Positions 1-11,997 of a stretch of DNA of 64,000 nucleotides are shown one piece after another. Numbering within the stretch: position 1 is the first letter of the stretch; each line of letters opens with the position of its first letter. Origin of the DNA: Grammothele lineata. Its lineage: Eukaryota > Basidiomycota > Agaricomycetes > Polyporales > Polyporaceae. A model generated the notes under the pieces. It did not search any database. It was given only the letters and a program-made list of their open reading frames with translations, and had not been told where the DNA came from. The position numbers and the translations under genes were made by a program. The DNA lies in assembly GCA_002150815.3 (NCBI GenBank), contig NDFF03000394.1, positions 372,001 to 436,000 of the forward strand, written 5' to 3'.

Positions 1-1320
1 GTCCAACACCCCAATGGTCATCATGTGGGAGAACTCCGACAACACCGTCACGCTATCGCAGCGCATGGCCCCTACCGAGGAGGAGCCCACTGTTCAAAGC
101 AACCCCCCGCGGATCGCGACGTTCGACGAGGCCGCGAGCAGCTTGTCCGGTGGCTCGGGCAATACCAACTTTTCCTTCACCATCCCCGTGCGTCCGGCGC
201 GCGCCGCTCATCTTATCCGGCGCGTTTCACCTGTTGACGTTCGTTCTCTGCTGCCGAACAGAGCGCTAGCAGCACGTCGATGAACATCATCTGGGCGTTC
301 GGAACGACCAACCCCGGAAGCAGCGCGAAAGACGCATTCTTGGCGCAGCACGACGTCGACAAGTCGGGCCCACTCTCCCTCGATCTCTCCGCGCCGTTCA
401 CAGGGGGCGATATCGCGAACTCGGGCGGGGTCGTGGTCCTGCCCCTGCAGTCGTTCCAGAAGATGATCATCGCGCATGCGGTCCTCTGCGTAATCGGTTT
501 CCTGATCCTCCTCCCCGCTGGCGCGATCCTCGCCCGGTATGCCCGGACGTTCACGAACATGTGGTTCCACGGGCATTGGGTGTTCCAGTTCGCGTTTGGT
601 ACGTGCGCCGTTTCGTTTTGATCTTGTCCACTCGCAGCCACATCCCCATCTGGGTATTGGCTGGCGGGCATTTGACCAAGCGCTGATCGTGTTTCTCCCG
701 TTTGTTTGTAGCCGGCCCCATCATCGTCTCGGGCATTGCGCTTGGTATCGCCGCCGTGAAGACTGCGGGCGTGCCTGGGCTTAATGACACGCACAAGAAG
801 TGGGGCATTGCGCTCTTCGTGCTATACATCACCCAGATTTCTCTGGGCGCGGTCATCCACTGGATCAAGCCCGCGTCATTTACCGTACAGAAGAAGCGCC
901 CGCTGCAGAACTACTTGCACGCTGTTTTCGGCTTGCTCATCATCGGCCTCTCGTTCTACCAGGTGAGAACTTCTGTCCACTCGCCTGCGGACGGGCTGCC
1001 AAGGCCGTCGACGTGAGCCTAACAGTATGCTGTTATTCCCAGGTTCACACCGGATACGACGTGGAATGGCCGAACACGTCGGGCCGCCCGCCGCTCAGCA
1101 ACGCCGTCAACATCGTGTGGATCGTTTGGGTTGTGGTACGTGCCTGTGCGCGCTGCGACATTTTGCAAGATTCTGACATGTTCGGTGTGCGTTTGTGCAG
1201 CTCATCCCCGTTCTTTACTTCCTTGGCCTTGCCTTCCTCCCCAAGCAGTTCCGCCAGGAACGCCCTATTACGAAAGAAGCGAGTTACGCGGACGAGCCGC
1301 GCTACAGCGACCGTGGCTGA
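1..1320 (+). CDS. DOMON / cytochrome b561 membrane protein (5' partial)
   Basis: Exons 2-187, 262-598, 712-962, 1043-1135 and 1201-1320 join in one frame (about 328 residues, stop TGA at 1318-1320). The frame is open at the left edge, so the N-terminus is missing. The first part (WENSDNTVTLSQRMAP) resembles the haem-binding DOMON/iron-reductase fold found in front of fungal b561 proteins. The rest carries five to six hydrophobic segments with the histidines expected to hold two haems: IAHAV, HGHW, DTHKKWG, NYLHA and VHTGYD. This architecture is known from transmembrane ascorbate- or ferric-reducing proteins; the substrate here cannot be told from sequence. The C-terminus is short and charged (ADEPRYSDRG). 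The first acceptor at 260-261 was chosen because it keeps frame with the membrane part. Confidence 0.88.
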
Positions 1321-3932
1321 AACCATATCACTCCTTGCCTGTTTCTTGCCCCCATTCCTCGTCCAACCACTCTGCTCAAGGTTGCAGTGACGTGAAGACG
1401 CTCGGGTTGATCCTCTTTACTTCCTCTTCTCAGAGACCTCTTTCTTCGTGCTTCCTTGCCGCAACCCCTCCCCCGAAAGATCTACCCTACTTTGCCCGGT
1501 CTGGTAGATAGACGGACATACAGTCTGCACGACCCACCCCACGCGCCTTTTGGCAATTACGATATTGGAACGATGATTCCTTGTGTAGATAGCTACCTCC
1601 GGACCTTCATACAGATATTATCTCCCCCTTGTAGCGCATACTGTAGATTATCCTAAGGCTTGTGGACCTTTCAACTAGAATTCTAATATACCCTTACCCC
1701 GCACCGCCAGCAGTTCGAATTCCGAATACGCTGCCTCCGTGTCCAAGAAGGGGTCGGCCGTGGGTCCGGCGGAGGGCCGTTAACGAGTTACAAGCATTCC
1801 GTTATCGCATGACGCGCAGAGAAGACCAGGTGAGTGTTTCACCCGCTGCGGACTGACGCGTTGACCCACTGACCCTCCCTCGACGCTGTGTTACATACGA
1901 CAGTTCGCCGGCTATCCGATCGCCACAAGACGCACGAATGTGCTTCTCTGCAGGGTCCAAGACCGGCAATGTGAACCCAAGCGCGGAGAGATTTACTTCG
2001 TGCCCTTCACGGAGGTTCGTGGATCTCAATACAAACCACGAAAGGCAGCCGCGAGCTTGTTCTGCCCCCGTCCCCCTTTCAATACGATCCCCAGTGGCAA
2101 GGGCCGCAGGGCTGCGCCGCGCCAGGCTGCAGCCCCGGAAGAGGCTGACGCTCTCGCACGCACTCCCGCCGCACCACCCTCGCCTTCTCACGCGAAGCCA
2201 GCTGCTCGCTGCGTGCCCAAACATATCCGATGCCCATGTCCGATAGCACGTTTGCCACGCCACGACGTCGCAGTACGCGCAGGTGGGACAAGCTCGACCG
2301 GTATGTGCATAGCCAGGGCTCCCTTGCGATGGGCCAAGCGCATCCCACCCATTGAGCGTCGGTAGGTTACTCTCTGGACCGGGTCATGCGCCGAACGAGG
2401 CACCTGCGTAGTTCTGAGCCTGTGCGCTGAACGCACAGGGCATCGCCCCTCGTACTGGGCGTGCGCATACTTCCAGGCTGGCCCTCATGGCCGTTCACCA
2501 TTTTGGTGGAGTTCGCGCAGGCAGTGTGCGAGTGCGGCTGGAGTGCGCGCGCCGAGAACGTCATGGCGCTCTGGCGGTCACGTACGCTGGCTTGGGGGTG
2601 GCGTTCGCCGCGGATAGTCGTCGGTGGTGCTCCGGGCGCAGCGGGAATTTGCGTGCGCTCGGCTTCTTCGGGGACTCGTTCCTGTAAAAGGACATTCGAA
2701 GCTGCGTCTGCTGCGCAGAGTCGTCGGTCCGTCGACAGTTTCGGTCTTGTCAGTTTGACGACTTACGAAAGGGGGTGGCGGCAGACGGCGGCTCGCGCGC
2801 CCTAAGAACACCGAGGCCGGCAGCTGAGTTGCCGTTCTCAATCGTCTTGAAACGCCTATGTGACACTCGTGTATATTCCACGGAGCTGGTCCTGCGATCT
2901 CTGGAACGTTAACGCGGGATCTCAACCTTCTTCAGCAGTGAGCCGTTAGGCTCATATCGCTCCTGAGGTAAGCGTGTGGTTGAAGTTGAACATGTGAAAG
3001 AAAGCTGGATGACGGATTGACGTGAGATGCGTGAATCTATTTGGAGCGATCCCTTCACCTTCGTTTTCGTGTACTTCGGCGCGATGGGCGAGTGCCAGTG
3101 GCATATGCCGGGGTGGTGGAAACAATGGTGCCACCTGTCATCAGAAGCCATAGGATAACGGCATCCTGATCGTTAATTCCATACGTCCATGCTGCATACG
3201 AGCAAGAACTTCCTGAATATATCCTAGGGGATAAAACGGCGACACGATGTATAGCGTTATGCGCAGGAGTCCCATGCGGCCCAAAGCTTCCATGGTGGAG
3301 AGACTCAACGTACGTGTTCTGATGGACCTACTTATCAAACCGTCTTCTGCTTAAAAAGATGGCAAAAAATCTTTCGAAGTTCCTTCTTCGTGAGCTGCCT
3401 CGCCGTATGCCGAGAGGAATGCTGTGAGACGCCACGGATGGAATGGAAAGCCGTTGAATAGACGACCGGTATACTCTCTTACCGGCGCGTTCTTCTCGCT
3501 TTGTTTTTAGGAGTCTCGCTGGCTTCAATGCTGACGTATGCTTGATAAACGATTCACCGATGACGACGACACTGTAATAGAATTGAGCGTACCGTCACGT
3601 ACTAGAACGACACAGAAACACCGCTTCATTACGGCCTACAGCCGCGGCGACGTCTACTTCACGTCTGCCTCGGAGATGAAGCCAGGTACAGACGCTCATC
3701 AAGGAGAAGCGATTGGGACAGTATGCCGTTAGATGGGTTCAAAAGCGTGTGTACGCGTAGTTTGCCCCCCTTTCCTGCAAAACGGTGGGGAACGCGATCA
3801 CATGATGTATTGTCGCGACGGGCGCCTGAACGCGTGGGCGTTCTGGTTCGAATTGTGCATGGATCGGCAACAGGCGCCTGTTCTTCATCGAAGCTACTCT
3901 CATCCACCACACACCTCCCTCCTTTGGCCGCC
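1321..3932. other. intergenic region, 3' flank of b561 gene and promoter side of the kinase
   Basis: About 2.6 kb with no gene I can support. The first few hundred bases are pyrimidine-rich and AT-richer, fitting a 3' UTR. A two-exon reading (ATG near 1809, intron about 1830-1903, open to 2365) has good splice sites but an arginine-rich, low-quality protein, so it is not called. 3540-3930 leads into the kinase start. Confidence 0.5.
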
Positions 3933-6848
3933 ATGGCTTCTCCGCTCGACCTTTACGAGCCGCAAGATGTTATTGGGAACGGGTCTTTTGGCATCATCCG
4001 CAAGGTCCGTCGGAGAGTAGATGGTGTCGTGAGTGATTACTTGTGGAGGGCTTCGACATTAGTGGTTGACGTGTGCAATATGCAGTCGTTCGCACGAAAG
4101 GAGCTCAACTTTGAGCGTATGTCAGAACGTGACCGCAAGCAGATCGTTGCTGAAGTGTGAGTGTCTTGTCACCTTGTCTCTGGCCACCGGACCAAACGGC
4201 CGCCCTATCCGCTACAGCAACATCCTCAAGGACCTCCATCACGAACACATTGTACGCTATCACGACCGACATGTTGACCGCGATGCGGGCATACTGTACA
4301 TCCTTATGGAATACTGTGGGGGTGGCGACCTTTCGTCCGTCATCAAGCAGGCGCTACGACAGAACCGGCTCATCCCCGAAGACACGGTCTGGAACTACTT
4401 TATGCAACTTTTGCTCGCTCTCAACTACTGCCACCATCCTAACGGAGGTCATGGAAGGAGTAGTAGCATTGGCATAGAGGGAGACAGCAAGGACAGGAGA
4501 GCCCAGATTTTGCACCGAGACTTGAAACCTGATAATGGTATGTTTCCCTCGCTTCTTCTCGCACACATCCTCCCCCCTCAAAATCCGACTGGTTATTCCC
4601 CTTCCCCCCTTACCATATCACACGTGCTTGCCACTCCTCGAAGTGATCTTCTACTCACTTGCCACTTCTAGTCTTTCTCGACGAGTCCGGTAACGTAAAA
4701 CTCGGTGACTTTGGCCTGTCAAAGGCGCTTGCACACGCGAGCTTCGCCAATACTTACGTTGGGGTGCGCTCTCTGTCGTACTGAACTTAGCCGGACACGC
4801 TGTTGACACGCTACCAGACCCCATACTACATGTCTCCCGAGTTGATGCAGGAGAAGGCGTACGATTCCAAGTCGGACATCTGGTCATTAGGATGTCTCAT
4901 TTATGAGCTTTGCGCATTGAAGCCGCCATTTCACGAGGCCAAGACACATGCAGAGTTGAACATGCTTGTTCGGTATGTTAACTCACCGAAACAAACTCTA
5001 TGTCTTTCTCATCGCTGTTACAGCAATGGGCGGATACCTCCATTACCTAAGGGATACAGCCCGGCCATCACGACGGTCATCAAGTCCATGTTGAACCTGA
5101 ATGTAAGTAAGCTGTCAGTCCATATTGTCCACATACTCATTTCGCGCAGCCCGCAATGCGCCCGTCCGCAAGTCAACTTCTCCAGCACGAGCGGATCGAC
5201 CTGGCACATAAAGTGTTTGAGACCCAAAAGATGTACGCGCCTCGTCCAAAGTTGTGTCTATCCTGCTGACAGGATTCTTTGCAGGCTCAACACGGTGAAG
5301 GCGCACAAGAGCAGTCTCCTGTCCAAAGAACGTGACCTCGCAACACGGGAAGCCGCACTGGCCGAGCGCGAAGCGCAATTCATGGCCATCGTCAACCAAA
5401 AAGACGAAGAGCTCGCGGGGCTCCGGAACGTGATCGCGAACGCGGAGACGACGCTGAACCAGCGCGTGCGGACCGCCATCACCCGGCGCGAGGAGGAGCT
5501 GCGCATGCTCGCGGTCAAGAAAGAGGAGGAGGTCGCCGCGCGCATGGCGCTTCGCGAGCAGGAGATCATGGACGCCGTCCGGCGGCGCGAGGAGGATATG
5601 TCGAGGATGTGGACCGAGTGGGAGCGCCAGACGCGAGAGGGTATGGCTCGCGCGGTCGAGGAGCGCATGCAGTGGGTCCAGGAGCGTGCTGACGAGCTCG
5701 AGCGGGAGCGGGAGCGGCTTGTCGCGGTCGAGAAGGAACTGGAGGCGCGTAAGGCAGCGTCCGTCGAGGCGGAACAGCAACAGCAGAGGCGGACCCGCTC
5801 GAAGAACCCGCTCGAGGAGGTCAAGAACATCATGGCGCCGCTTTCCCGTCTCGCGGACTCGCCCGAGCCGATCAAGAAAGCCCCTCCACAGTCTTGCAAA
5901 CTGCCCGTGTTCGAGACGCCGATGCCAACCAAATGCGTTGACCTCGCGCTCGACCCGGCGCCGTGCTCTGCGATGAAGGGTGTCATACTCACCGCGACGG
6001 GCGAGCCGGTCGCGACGCCGACACCCGCGGAGCTCGCGAAGCTCTTCGTGGACACGCCCAAGGTCGGCCTCAACTTTGCGAAGATCTTCGACTTTGAGGA
6101 GGGCGAGACGAGCGGGAGCGACGGCGAACTTGATGAAGACGGGTACGAAACGGACTGTCGCCCCCCGAGCGCGAGTCAGCGCCGGAGCTCGAGCTCCCGC
6201 GCGCAGAGCAGGACCTCGTCCTCATCAGACGGGGAGCATACTCCAACACAATCGACCGCGTCAGCGTCCAGTTCGACGGGGACTACGCAGCCCGCAGTGC
6301 GCCCTACAAGGCTGCGCCGACCATCCATCCGCGCCTCGTCTGCTTCCGCCGCCCTCCGTTCTGTGACTGTGGCAGAGTCAGCACCATCGTCCTCGTCTGG
6401 GTCAGCACGCACCAAGATGCAAAGGGCAGCGTCAACATCGGCGGTGACGTCCTCCGCTACCGCCCCCTCCTCAGTCGCGCCATCCTCTTCTGCAGTAGCT
6501 GCAGCAACCGCGCTCGGGAAAGCCCCCACACCACAATACGACATGAATGACGTAGAGAACCTACCCAGCCCATTCCTCAAGAAGGTCGATGACCGCGCAG
6601 GGGCTGCGGCAAGCAAGCCGGCCTCAAGTAGAGCTGCCCCAAGGAAGAGCGGGACAACGCTCCGCGCGGTCGCAGCGATGAACTCGGCCAAGGCGGGTGC
6701 GCGTTCCGTCTCCACAACGGCAGCCGCAGGGACGGCAGGGGAGGCGCCGGTGTCGATAGCGGCTGCGCGGTCGTCGATCGTGAAGGCGCAAACGGCGCGA
6801 GAGCAGGCGCGGAAGGCGCTCGGGGTTGGCGCGGCAGCGCGTTCATGA
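3933..6848 (+). CDS. nimA: NIMA-related serine/threonine kinase
   Basis: Eight exons: 3933-4028, 4086-4156, 4218-4537, 4672-4763, 4818-4972, 5024-5102, 5150-5232, 5285-6848 (819 residues). Kinase landmarks are complete: glycine loop IGNGSFG (residues 14-20), ATP lysine 37 in ARKELNF, catalytic HRDLKPDN (155-162), DFG (175-177), TPYYMSPE (194-201). The activation-loop wording and a charged insertion before HRD (KDRRAQ) are those of fungal NIMA/Kin3 kinases, which control mitotic entry and spindle/septum events. From about residue 300 comes a long Glu/Arg-rich coiled coil, then a Ser/Ala-rich disordered tail; NIMA proteins dimerise through such a coiled coil. The 51-nt intron 4973-5023 is a multiple of three, and the two introns 5103-5149 and 5233-5284 together are 99 nt, so unspliced translation looks deceptively open. 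The start at 3933 follows a CCGCC context. Confidence 0.95.
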
Positions 6849-7402
6849 CCCCGACGGCCGGAGGGCGCGACGATAGGACGCGATAGGACGGTGGCTTACC
6901 CGGCGCTCGCCCCTGGCGCGGTATTTGGTCGTTGGTCGACGGCGAGCGGGACAATCTTCGCATGGATACGATATTTACTTCTTTACTCCCGTCTAGGAGG
7001 CGCGTGTATATGACATCGCAACATGTATTCTACTTCAGCAATCTGACAAGTGGCACAAGCATATGCTCGCAGCAGGCGTGATGTGCTGGACAAGGTTGGC
7101 GGGCTCCGGACCGGACGCCCGGGGAAGGCTGGGAGGGCGCACGTGTTGGAGCGAGCACGCTGGATGGCGGAGAGGACGGGCGGCGGGGCATCGATATGAT
7201 GGGCCGACGCATCGAGAAGCAGCAGAGGCACATGGGCCCGATGGCTCCAGAGTCCAGGTCCGCCGTCCGGCATCGAGCTGCAGCGTATGCTTAAGGACCC
7301 GCCGCTGCCTCTGCGCCCGCGCACTCCTTCCTCGTCCCGACCTCCACTTACGACTCCTCACGAAACACCGCGCACCGACGCGCCCTTAGATTGTAAAAAG
7401 CC
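6849..7402. other. intergenic region between kinase and deaminase
   Basis: About 550 bases. No coding potential that fits either neighbour. The stretch 6960-7030 is AT-richer and fits a 3' UTR end; 7080-7400 is GC-rich and should hold the promoter of the deaminase. No clear TATA box seen. Confidence 0.5.
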
Positions 7403-8602
7403 ATGCGTACGAGCGGCCGCAATTTCTCCGGAACCTCCTCTCGCGGCTGACGCGCTACCCCCGTGCTCGCCGCGAACGTACAGGTCTCATCATCCGCGAC
7501 AACGCGACTGCCGTCGGGGACTACATCGCCAACTATATCTGCAAACGGTGAGCCTTCGCGCGCGCGAACACCCACTCGCAGAAACAACAGGCGATCGGCT
7601 GACTCGCGCGCGGGCAGGATCAACGATTTCAAGCCGACCGCAGAGAAGCCGTTCGTGCTCGGGCTGCCCACAGGGTCTTCCCCGATCCCGACCTACAAGG
7701 CCCTCATCAAGCTCGTCAAGGAGGAAAAGCTCTCGTGAGTGTCTCATTGCGGGAACAGCGAATGCGAGGGTGACGCGACGCGCAGCTTCAAGCATGTCGT
7801 GACCTTCAACATGGACGAGTACGTCTCTCTGCCCGAAGACCACCCCGAGTCCTACCACACCTTCATGTTCCGCGAGTTCTTCTCGCACGGTGCGTCTGCC
7901 CCCCTCAGATCTTATGCGCGAACGCGGTTGACGAGGCGGTGGCGCGCGCAGTGGATATCCCGCCCGCGCAGGTGAACATCCTTAACGGAAACGCCAAGGA
8001 CCTCATCAAGGAGTGCAAGGCATACGAGGAGAAGATCAAGTCCTACGGCGGAATCGAGCTCTTCCTCGGCGGCATTGGCGAGGACGGCCACATCGCCTTC
8101 AACGAGCCCGGTCAGTCTCTCGCCCTCGCGCACCCTTCCTCCTACGCCCCACTCATCCGCCCCTCTCCACCCGCGCTCACTAACGCGACCACCACCACCG
8201 CCAGGCTCCTCGCTCGCCTCGCGCACGCGCATCAAGACGCTCGCATACGACACCATCCTCGCCAACGCCCGCTTCTTCAACAACGACATCGCCGCCGTGC
8301 CCCGCATGGCGCTCACCGTCGGCGTCGCGACCGTGCTCGAGGCCCGCGAGGTCGTCGTCGTCGTCACCGGCCAGCGCAAGGCCCTCGCGCTCTCCAAGGC
8401 CATCGAGGAGGGCGTCAACCACCTCTGGACCCTCTCCGCCCTCCAGATGCACCCCTGGGCGCTCATCGTCGTCGACGAGGACGCTACCGCCGAGCTCCAC
8501 GTCAAGACCGTCAAGTACTTCAAGTCCATCGAGCGCGTCCAGGACGAGGTCGAGGCCATGCACGAAGCGCTCAAGAGCGAGCCTGTCGGGAGCATGGAGT
8601 AG
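7403..8602 (+). CDS. NAG1: glucosamine-6-phosphate deaminase
   Basis: Exons 7403-7406, 7484-7547, 7618-7734, 7786-7889, 7952-8110 and 8205-8602 give 281 residues, the usual family length. The enzyme turns glucosamine-6-phosphate into fructose-6-phosphate and ammonia, the last step in using chitin-derived amino sugars. Residues match the numbering of bacterial NagB: Asp72 in FNMDEY, then Asp141, His143 and Glu148 in [11 protein letters not shown]; the phosphate loop is GLPTGSSP (38-45). The first coding exon is only four bases (ATGC), which with the next exon gives MRLIIRDN, the canonical N-terminus; this fixes the start. The gene converges on the uS2 gene, 305 bases from stop to stop. Confidence 0.95.
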
Positions 8603-8907
8603 AGCTGGAGTTTCCTGAGAAGACGTCCATTGCCTGTAATTGTACCAGTAGCCCATTGCCAAAGGAATCCATCTTGATCTCTTGCGGAGGGATCATAGGA
8701 CAAACATATGTCACGCCTGAAGTCAGACAACAATTCGGGAGCGAAAGCAAGCATGTTGTGTTGGTCATACGCTGTACATGATTTTGCGTCAATAAAAAGC
8801 CGTGAAAGTGGGCATGTCGTGGCAGGCATAGACTCCCGAATACAACACAACGCTGCCAGACAGCGATAGGTGATGGTAACAGCACACAAGCAGAACCTCG
8901 CATCTCT
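8603..8907. other. convergent 3' UTR overlap zone
   Basis: 305 bases between the stops of two converging genes. It holds 3' UTRs of both and no open frame of note. Confidence 0.6.
8791..8796 (+). terminator. possible polyadenylation signal AATAAA
   Basis: A canonical AATAAA lies 190 bases after the deaminase stop, in a TTGCGTCAATAAAAAG context. It is the only one between the two convergent genes. Fungi use loose signals, so this is suggestive only. Confidence 0.4.
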
Positions 8908-9916
8908 TTAATCCCAGCCAGTAGTCGCGGCAGGCTCCGCACCCCAGCCAGCCGCGGCGGGTTCTGCTGCCCAGTCGCTGGTTCCGCCAGGAGCGGGCTC
9001 CGCAGACCAGTCGAGGCCGCCTAAAAGGAGCAGACAATCAGCGTGGAACGAAAGGATAGCCAACCTATGTGCGTACCCTCGCCCGCGACCAAACCAGGGT
9101 TGATACCACCCGCACCACCCGCAGCCGTGTCCCACTCGGTAACAGGCGCCTCCGCCGTCTCGCCGGCAGCAGCAGCAGCCTTCGCGGCAGCCTCCTCCTG
9201 TTGCTGCTTCTCGACTTCCTCGGGGTCACGGTAGAAGAACATGTCGGGCATGACACTCCAGCCGTCCGAAGTGCGGGGGATCGTGCCGCGCAGACGGAGG
9301 ACCTCACGGGCAAGGAGCCACCAGGCGAGACCGACAGAGTTGCGGGCCTTGTTGTTGACGGGGATCGCGACGTCGACGAACTTGAGGGGCGCATCGGTGT
9401 CGCAGAACGCAATGACGGGAATGTTGACGTAGGACGCCTCGCGGATCGCCTGGTGGTCGACACGGGGGTCGGTCACGATGATCAAACGGGGCTCCTTGAA
9501 CGAGCGGGTGATGTAGTTGGTGAAGCTACCGGGGGTGAAGCGGCCAGCAATGGCCTGCGCGCCGGTGTTCGCGGCGAACTTCAGGACCGCACGGTGGCCG
9601 TATGGGCGAGCGGAGATGACACAGACGTCGTTCGGGTTCTCAATGGCGGCGATGATGCGGGCGGCGAAAACGAGCTTCTCCCAGGTCTTGCCAATGTTGA
9701 TGATGTGGATACCTAGCATATGCAAGGGAGTCGTCTGAGAGCGTGTCTCTGGGGGATGGGCGCGCGCACGATAGACTGACCGTCAGCCCTCCGCTTCCAG
9801 ACGTAAGGAAGCATCTGCTTGTCGCAGTTCTTGCTGCCAATGTGTGACTGCGCCGCAAGGAGGAGCTGGACCTCCTCGTCGGTAGCAGCAAGGACGGAGG
9901 GGAGTTTTGACGACAT
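8908..9916 (-). CDS. RPS0: 40S ribosomal protein uS2 (RPS0 / SA)
   Basis: Coding exons 9916-9781, 9712-9077 and 9020-8908 (294 residues). The protein starts [16 protein letters not shown] and runs through [58 protein letters not shown] and [23 protein letters not shown], all hallmarks of eukaryotic uS2, which binds the beak/platform side of the small subunit and is needed for late 40S maturation. The C-terminus is an acidic tail of Trp/Ala/Glu-Pro repeats ([15 protein letters not shown]), as in laminin-receptor-like homologues. A further intron (10028-9924) with GTACGT and CCCCAG ends appears to lie in the 5' UTR seven bases before the ATG, common for ribosomal-protein genes. Confidence 0.97.
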
Positions 9917-10338
9917 GGTGAACCTGGGGACGGGTATCAACATCCAAACCTCCCGTTTGCCATCCAACCCAATGACGCCGCCCATTCCTCTCGTTCTTCA
10001 ACCCAGCCAACATAGAGTGCACACGTACCGCTGTGGGCTTGTTTTGAGGACGTCGGGCTTGGCGACGTGCAGGCTGTTGAGCGACGCTTGTGCGATGCGG
10101 TATACGGCGTCCACCACCGGCGAGCAGATTCTGGCGAGGCCCCCGGCAATCTCCGGAGCGGACCCCGGGGTCCTGCCACGTCTGTTCCCATATACAGCAA
10201 CACTTCGCACGCCTTCTGAGCTAATACTACGTTCATGTCTTTAACAACTCTCCACACTCTGAAATGGCAAAAATGCCGGTTTCTTCACCTACTCTAGCTA
10301 GCGAGGCCGTAATAATATGACGGACAACATATCAAGTG
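9917..10338 (-). promoter_or_regulatory. RPS0 5' UTR, leader intron and promoter region
   Basis: 422 bases between the RPS0 start and the stop of the upstream gene on the same strand. It contains the proposed 105-nt leader intron (10028-9924). The leader exon upstream is open in the RPS0 frame (see findings). The remainder toward 10338 should hold the RPS0 promoter and the 3' UTR of the methyltransferase. Confidence 0.55.
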
Positions 10339-11667
10339 TCAGATGCGCTTCTTGAGAGCTGCTATCTCGTCCGGACCCGTCTTGCAGCAACCTCCGACCA
10401 CAATGCCCTCCCATGCCTCTGAACGACGTGTCTCCGACACAATCGCCGCGAGATCCTTCGCCCACAATTCTCCCTCCCTGCCCATTTTTCTCCATGACTG
10501 CGTCTCCGGGATGTATACATCCCCGCGGTTTGGGTACATCACTATCCATGGCCTCTGTCTATCTCGCTCGCCGACCCGCCTTGCGACCTCTTCTGTCTCC
10601 TTGAGTACGCTGGGCAGAGCCTCCAGGCTGGTGCAATTGATGCCGAATGCCCAAGGAATATCTTTCGCATCAATTTCCCCGTTCTCCCCAAGGAGAACAG
10701 CCTCGGCGACCTCTTGCGCAGTGACACGATCACCCCCAGGCTTCATCTCAGGGTAGCGTCCATCGGGGTGGACGGTGCTTATCCACCACGGCTTCATCCG
10801 CTCATCTCCAATCTTCCTCCGCAGTGCTGAAACTGCACGCCGAATAGCAAGGATCTCCCGCCTGAGGGGTACGGTCTCGAACGCGACGTAGTCGAGCCCG
10901 TCCCATACCTCCTCGTCTTCCGCGAACACCAACAACCGCTCCAGATGGAACGCGGTCAGCGCATCGGCCGCTGAACGCTCCATCTGGGGGTCGTCAAATG
11001 CGTTAGATCTCGCTTCTCCCTCTCCAGGGCCTGGCGGGCCAAAGGGGGGAGGGTAGAACCCGTCGAACTCCTGCGCCGGATAGAGCGTCGCGCCGAACGG
11101 ACCTAACGAGAGTGCAATCCGCGGTGTGCGCGGAGGATCATCCTCGAGTGTGCCATCGTGCGACTGTTGCTGCTGTTCGGTGACGAAGAGGCGCTTCGCC
11201 TCCATCGCGAGGCGGACGGACTTGAGCATAATGCGTTCCGCGTCCTCGCGTGTGTACCCGGAGCGTTCGAAGGTGCTGAACGCGCATTGGTACCTGCAAT
11301 AGGGTGCGACGACGTCGATGCGGAACGTTTGAGTTCTATGAATGGCTGCCAGGAAAGAGGTAAAAGACTGAACATACGTAGAGGTCAAGATGATGTCCGC
11401 GCCTGCGCGGAGGAATGCGAGATGAGCCCCAATAATAACTTCCGGCTCGCCTTCTATCGGCTTCGCAGACCACAATGGGGTCGAGATGTCCTTGTGAAAC
11501 ACATCTTCGAGTGTGGTACCCTGCAAAGTCCGCAGGTGATTAATATAACAAAATCAACCTTCTGGTTGGTAGGCGCCCCTGAGCCTGAGCGCGAACAATG
11601 AAAAAATTTAACTTACCAGGCCACCATCGAGGATAAGTACACTGGGCATGGATGTAGAAGAAGCCAT
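10339..11667 (-). CDS. MHT1: homocysteine S-methyltransferase
   Basis: Exons 11667-11617, 11520-11378 and 11293-10339 give 382 residues. The family transfers a methyl group from S-methylmethionine or S-adenosylmethionine to homocysteine to make methionine. Seen here: the N-terminal VLILDGGLGTTLED, the STYQCAFSTFERSGYT segment, and the three zinc-binding cysteines expected of the domain: Cys285 in GINCTS and Cys367-Cys368 in GGCCKTGP near the C-terminus. Length is above the yeast Mht1/Sam4 proteins (about 325) because of acidic loops. The 84-nt intron 11377-11294 is a multiple of three without stops; it was recognised because removing it restores TSTYQCAF. A more upstream in-frame ATG is absent in the same exon, supporting the chosen MASSTSMPS start. 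Confidence 0.92.
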
Positions 11668-11997
11668 CGATGTCCTGCCGGATGTTTCGTTGTTATCGCC
11701 GAGGTGGCAGGGAAGATGGATAGGCGAGTTGTTTGGTCTCCTCAGGCCCGCTACGAGTGATAAGAGTAATCGATGGCGCGGATGCTGTGGCGCAAGCTCA
11801 GGTTGCGATAACGGGCATCCTCGGTAGTACTTTTGAGCTAAGTTCGTGCGCATAGCACGTCACTTCGGCATCAATGGAAGGTGTAAAGAAAACGCCGAGC
11901 GTTTGACGAGCCTGAGCATCATGAGTACTCTACTGGTTACGTCTATGCGGGCATACATGGTACGCTCAGAATTCTGCCGGCCCAAGAACTCTCGCAC
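11668..11997. other. intergenic region, methyltransferase promoter
   Basis: 330 bases between two genes on the minus strand. It should hold the promoter of the methyltransferase and the 3' UTR of the permease. No clear motif seen. Confidence 0.5.

Noticed and set aside
1809..2365. Possible two-exon plus-strand gene (MTRREDQ then FAGYPIATRRTN)
   Set aside because: Splice sites look fine but the protein is arginine- and proline-rich without any recognisable motif, and overlapping frames on the other strand are as long.
5258..6073. Long minus-strand frames opposite the kinase tail
   Set aside because: They mirror the Glu/Arg-rich coiled-coil codons; the plus-strand gene is unambiguous.
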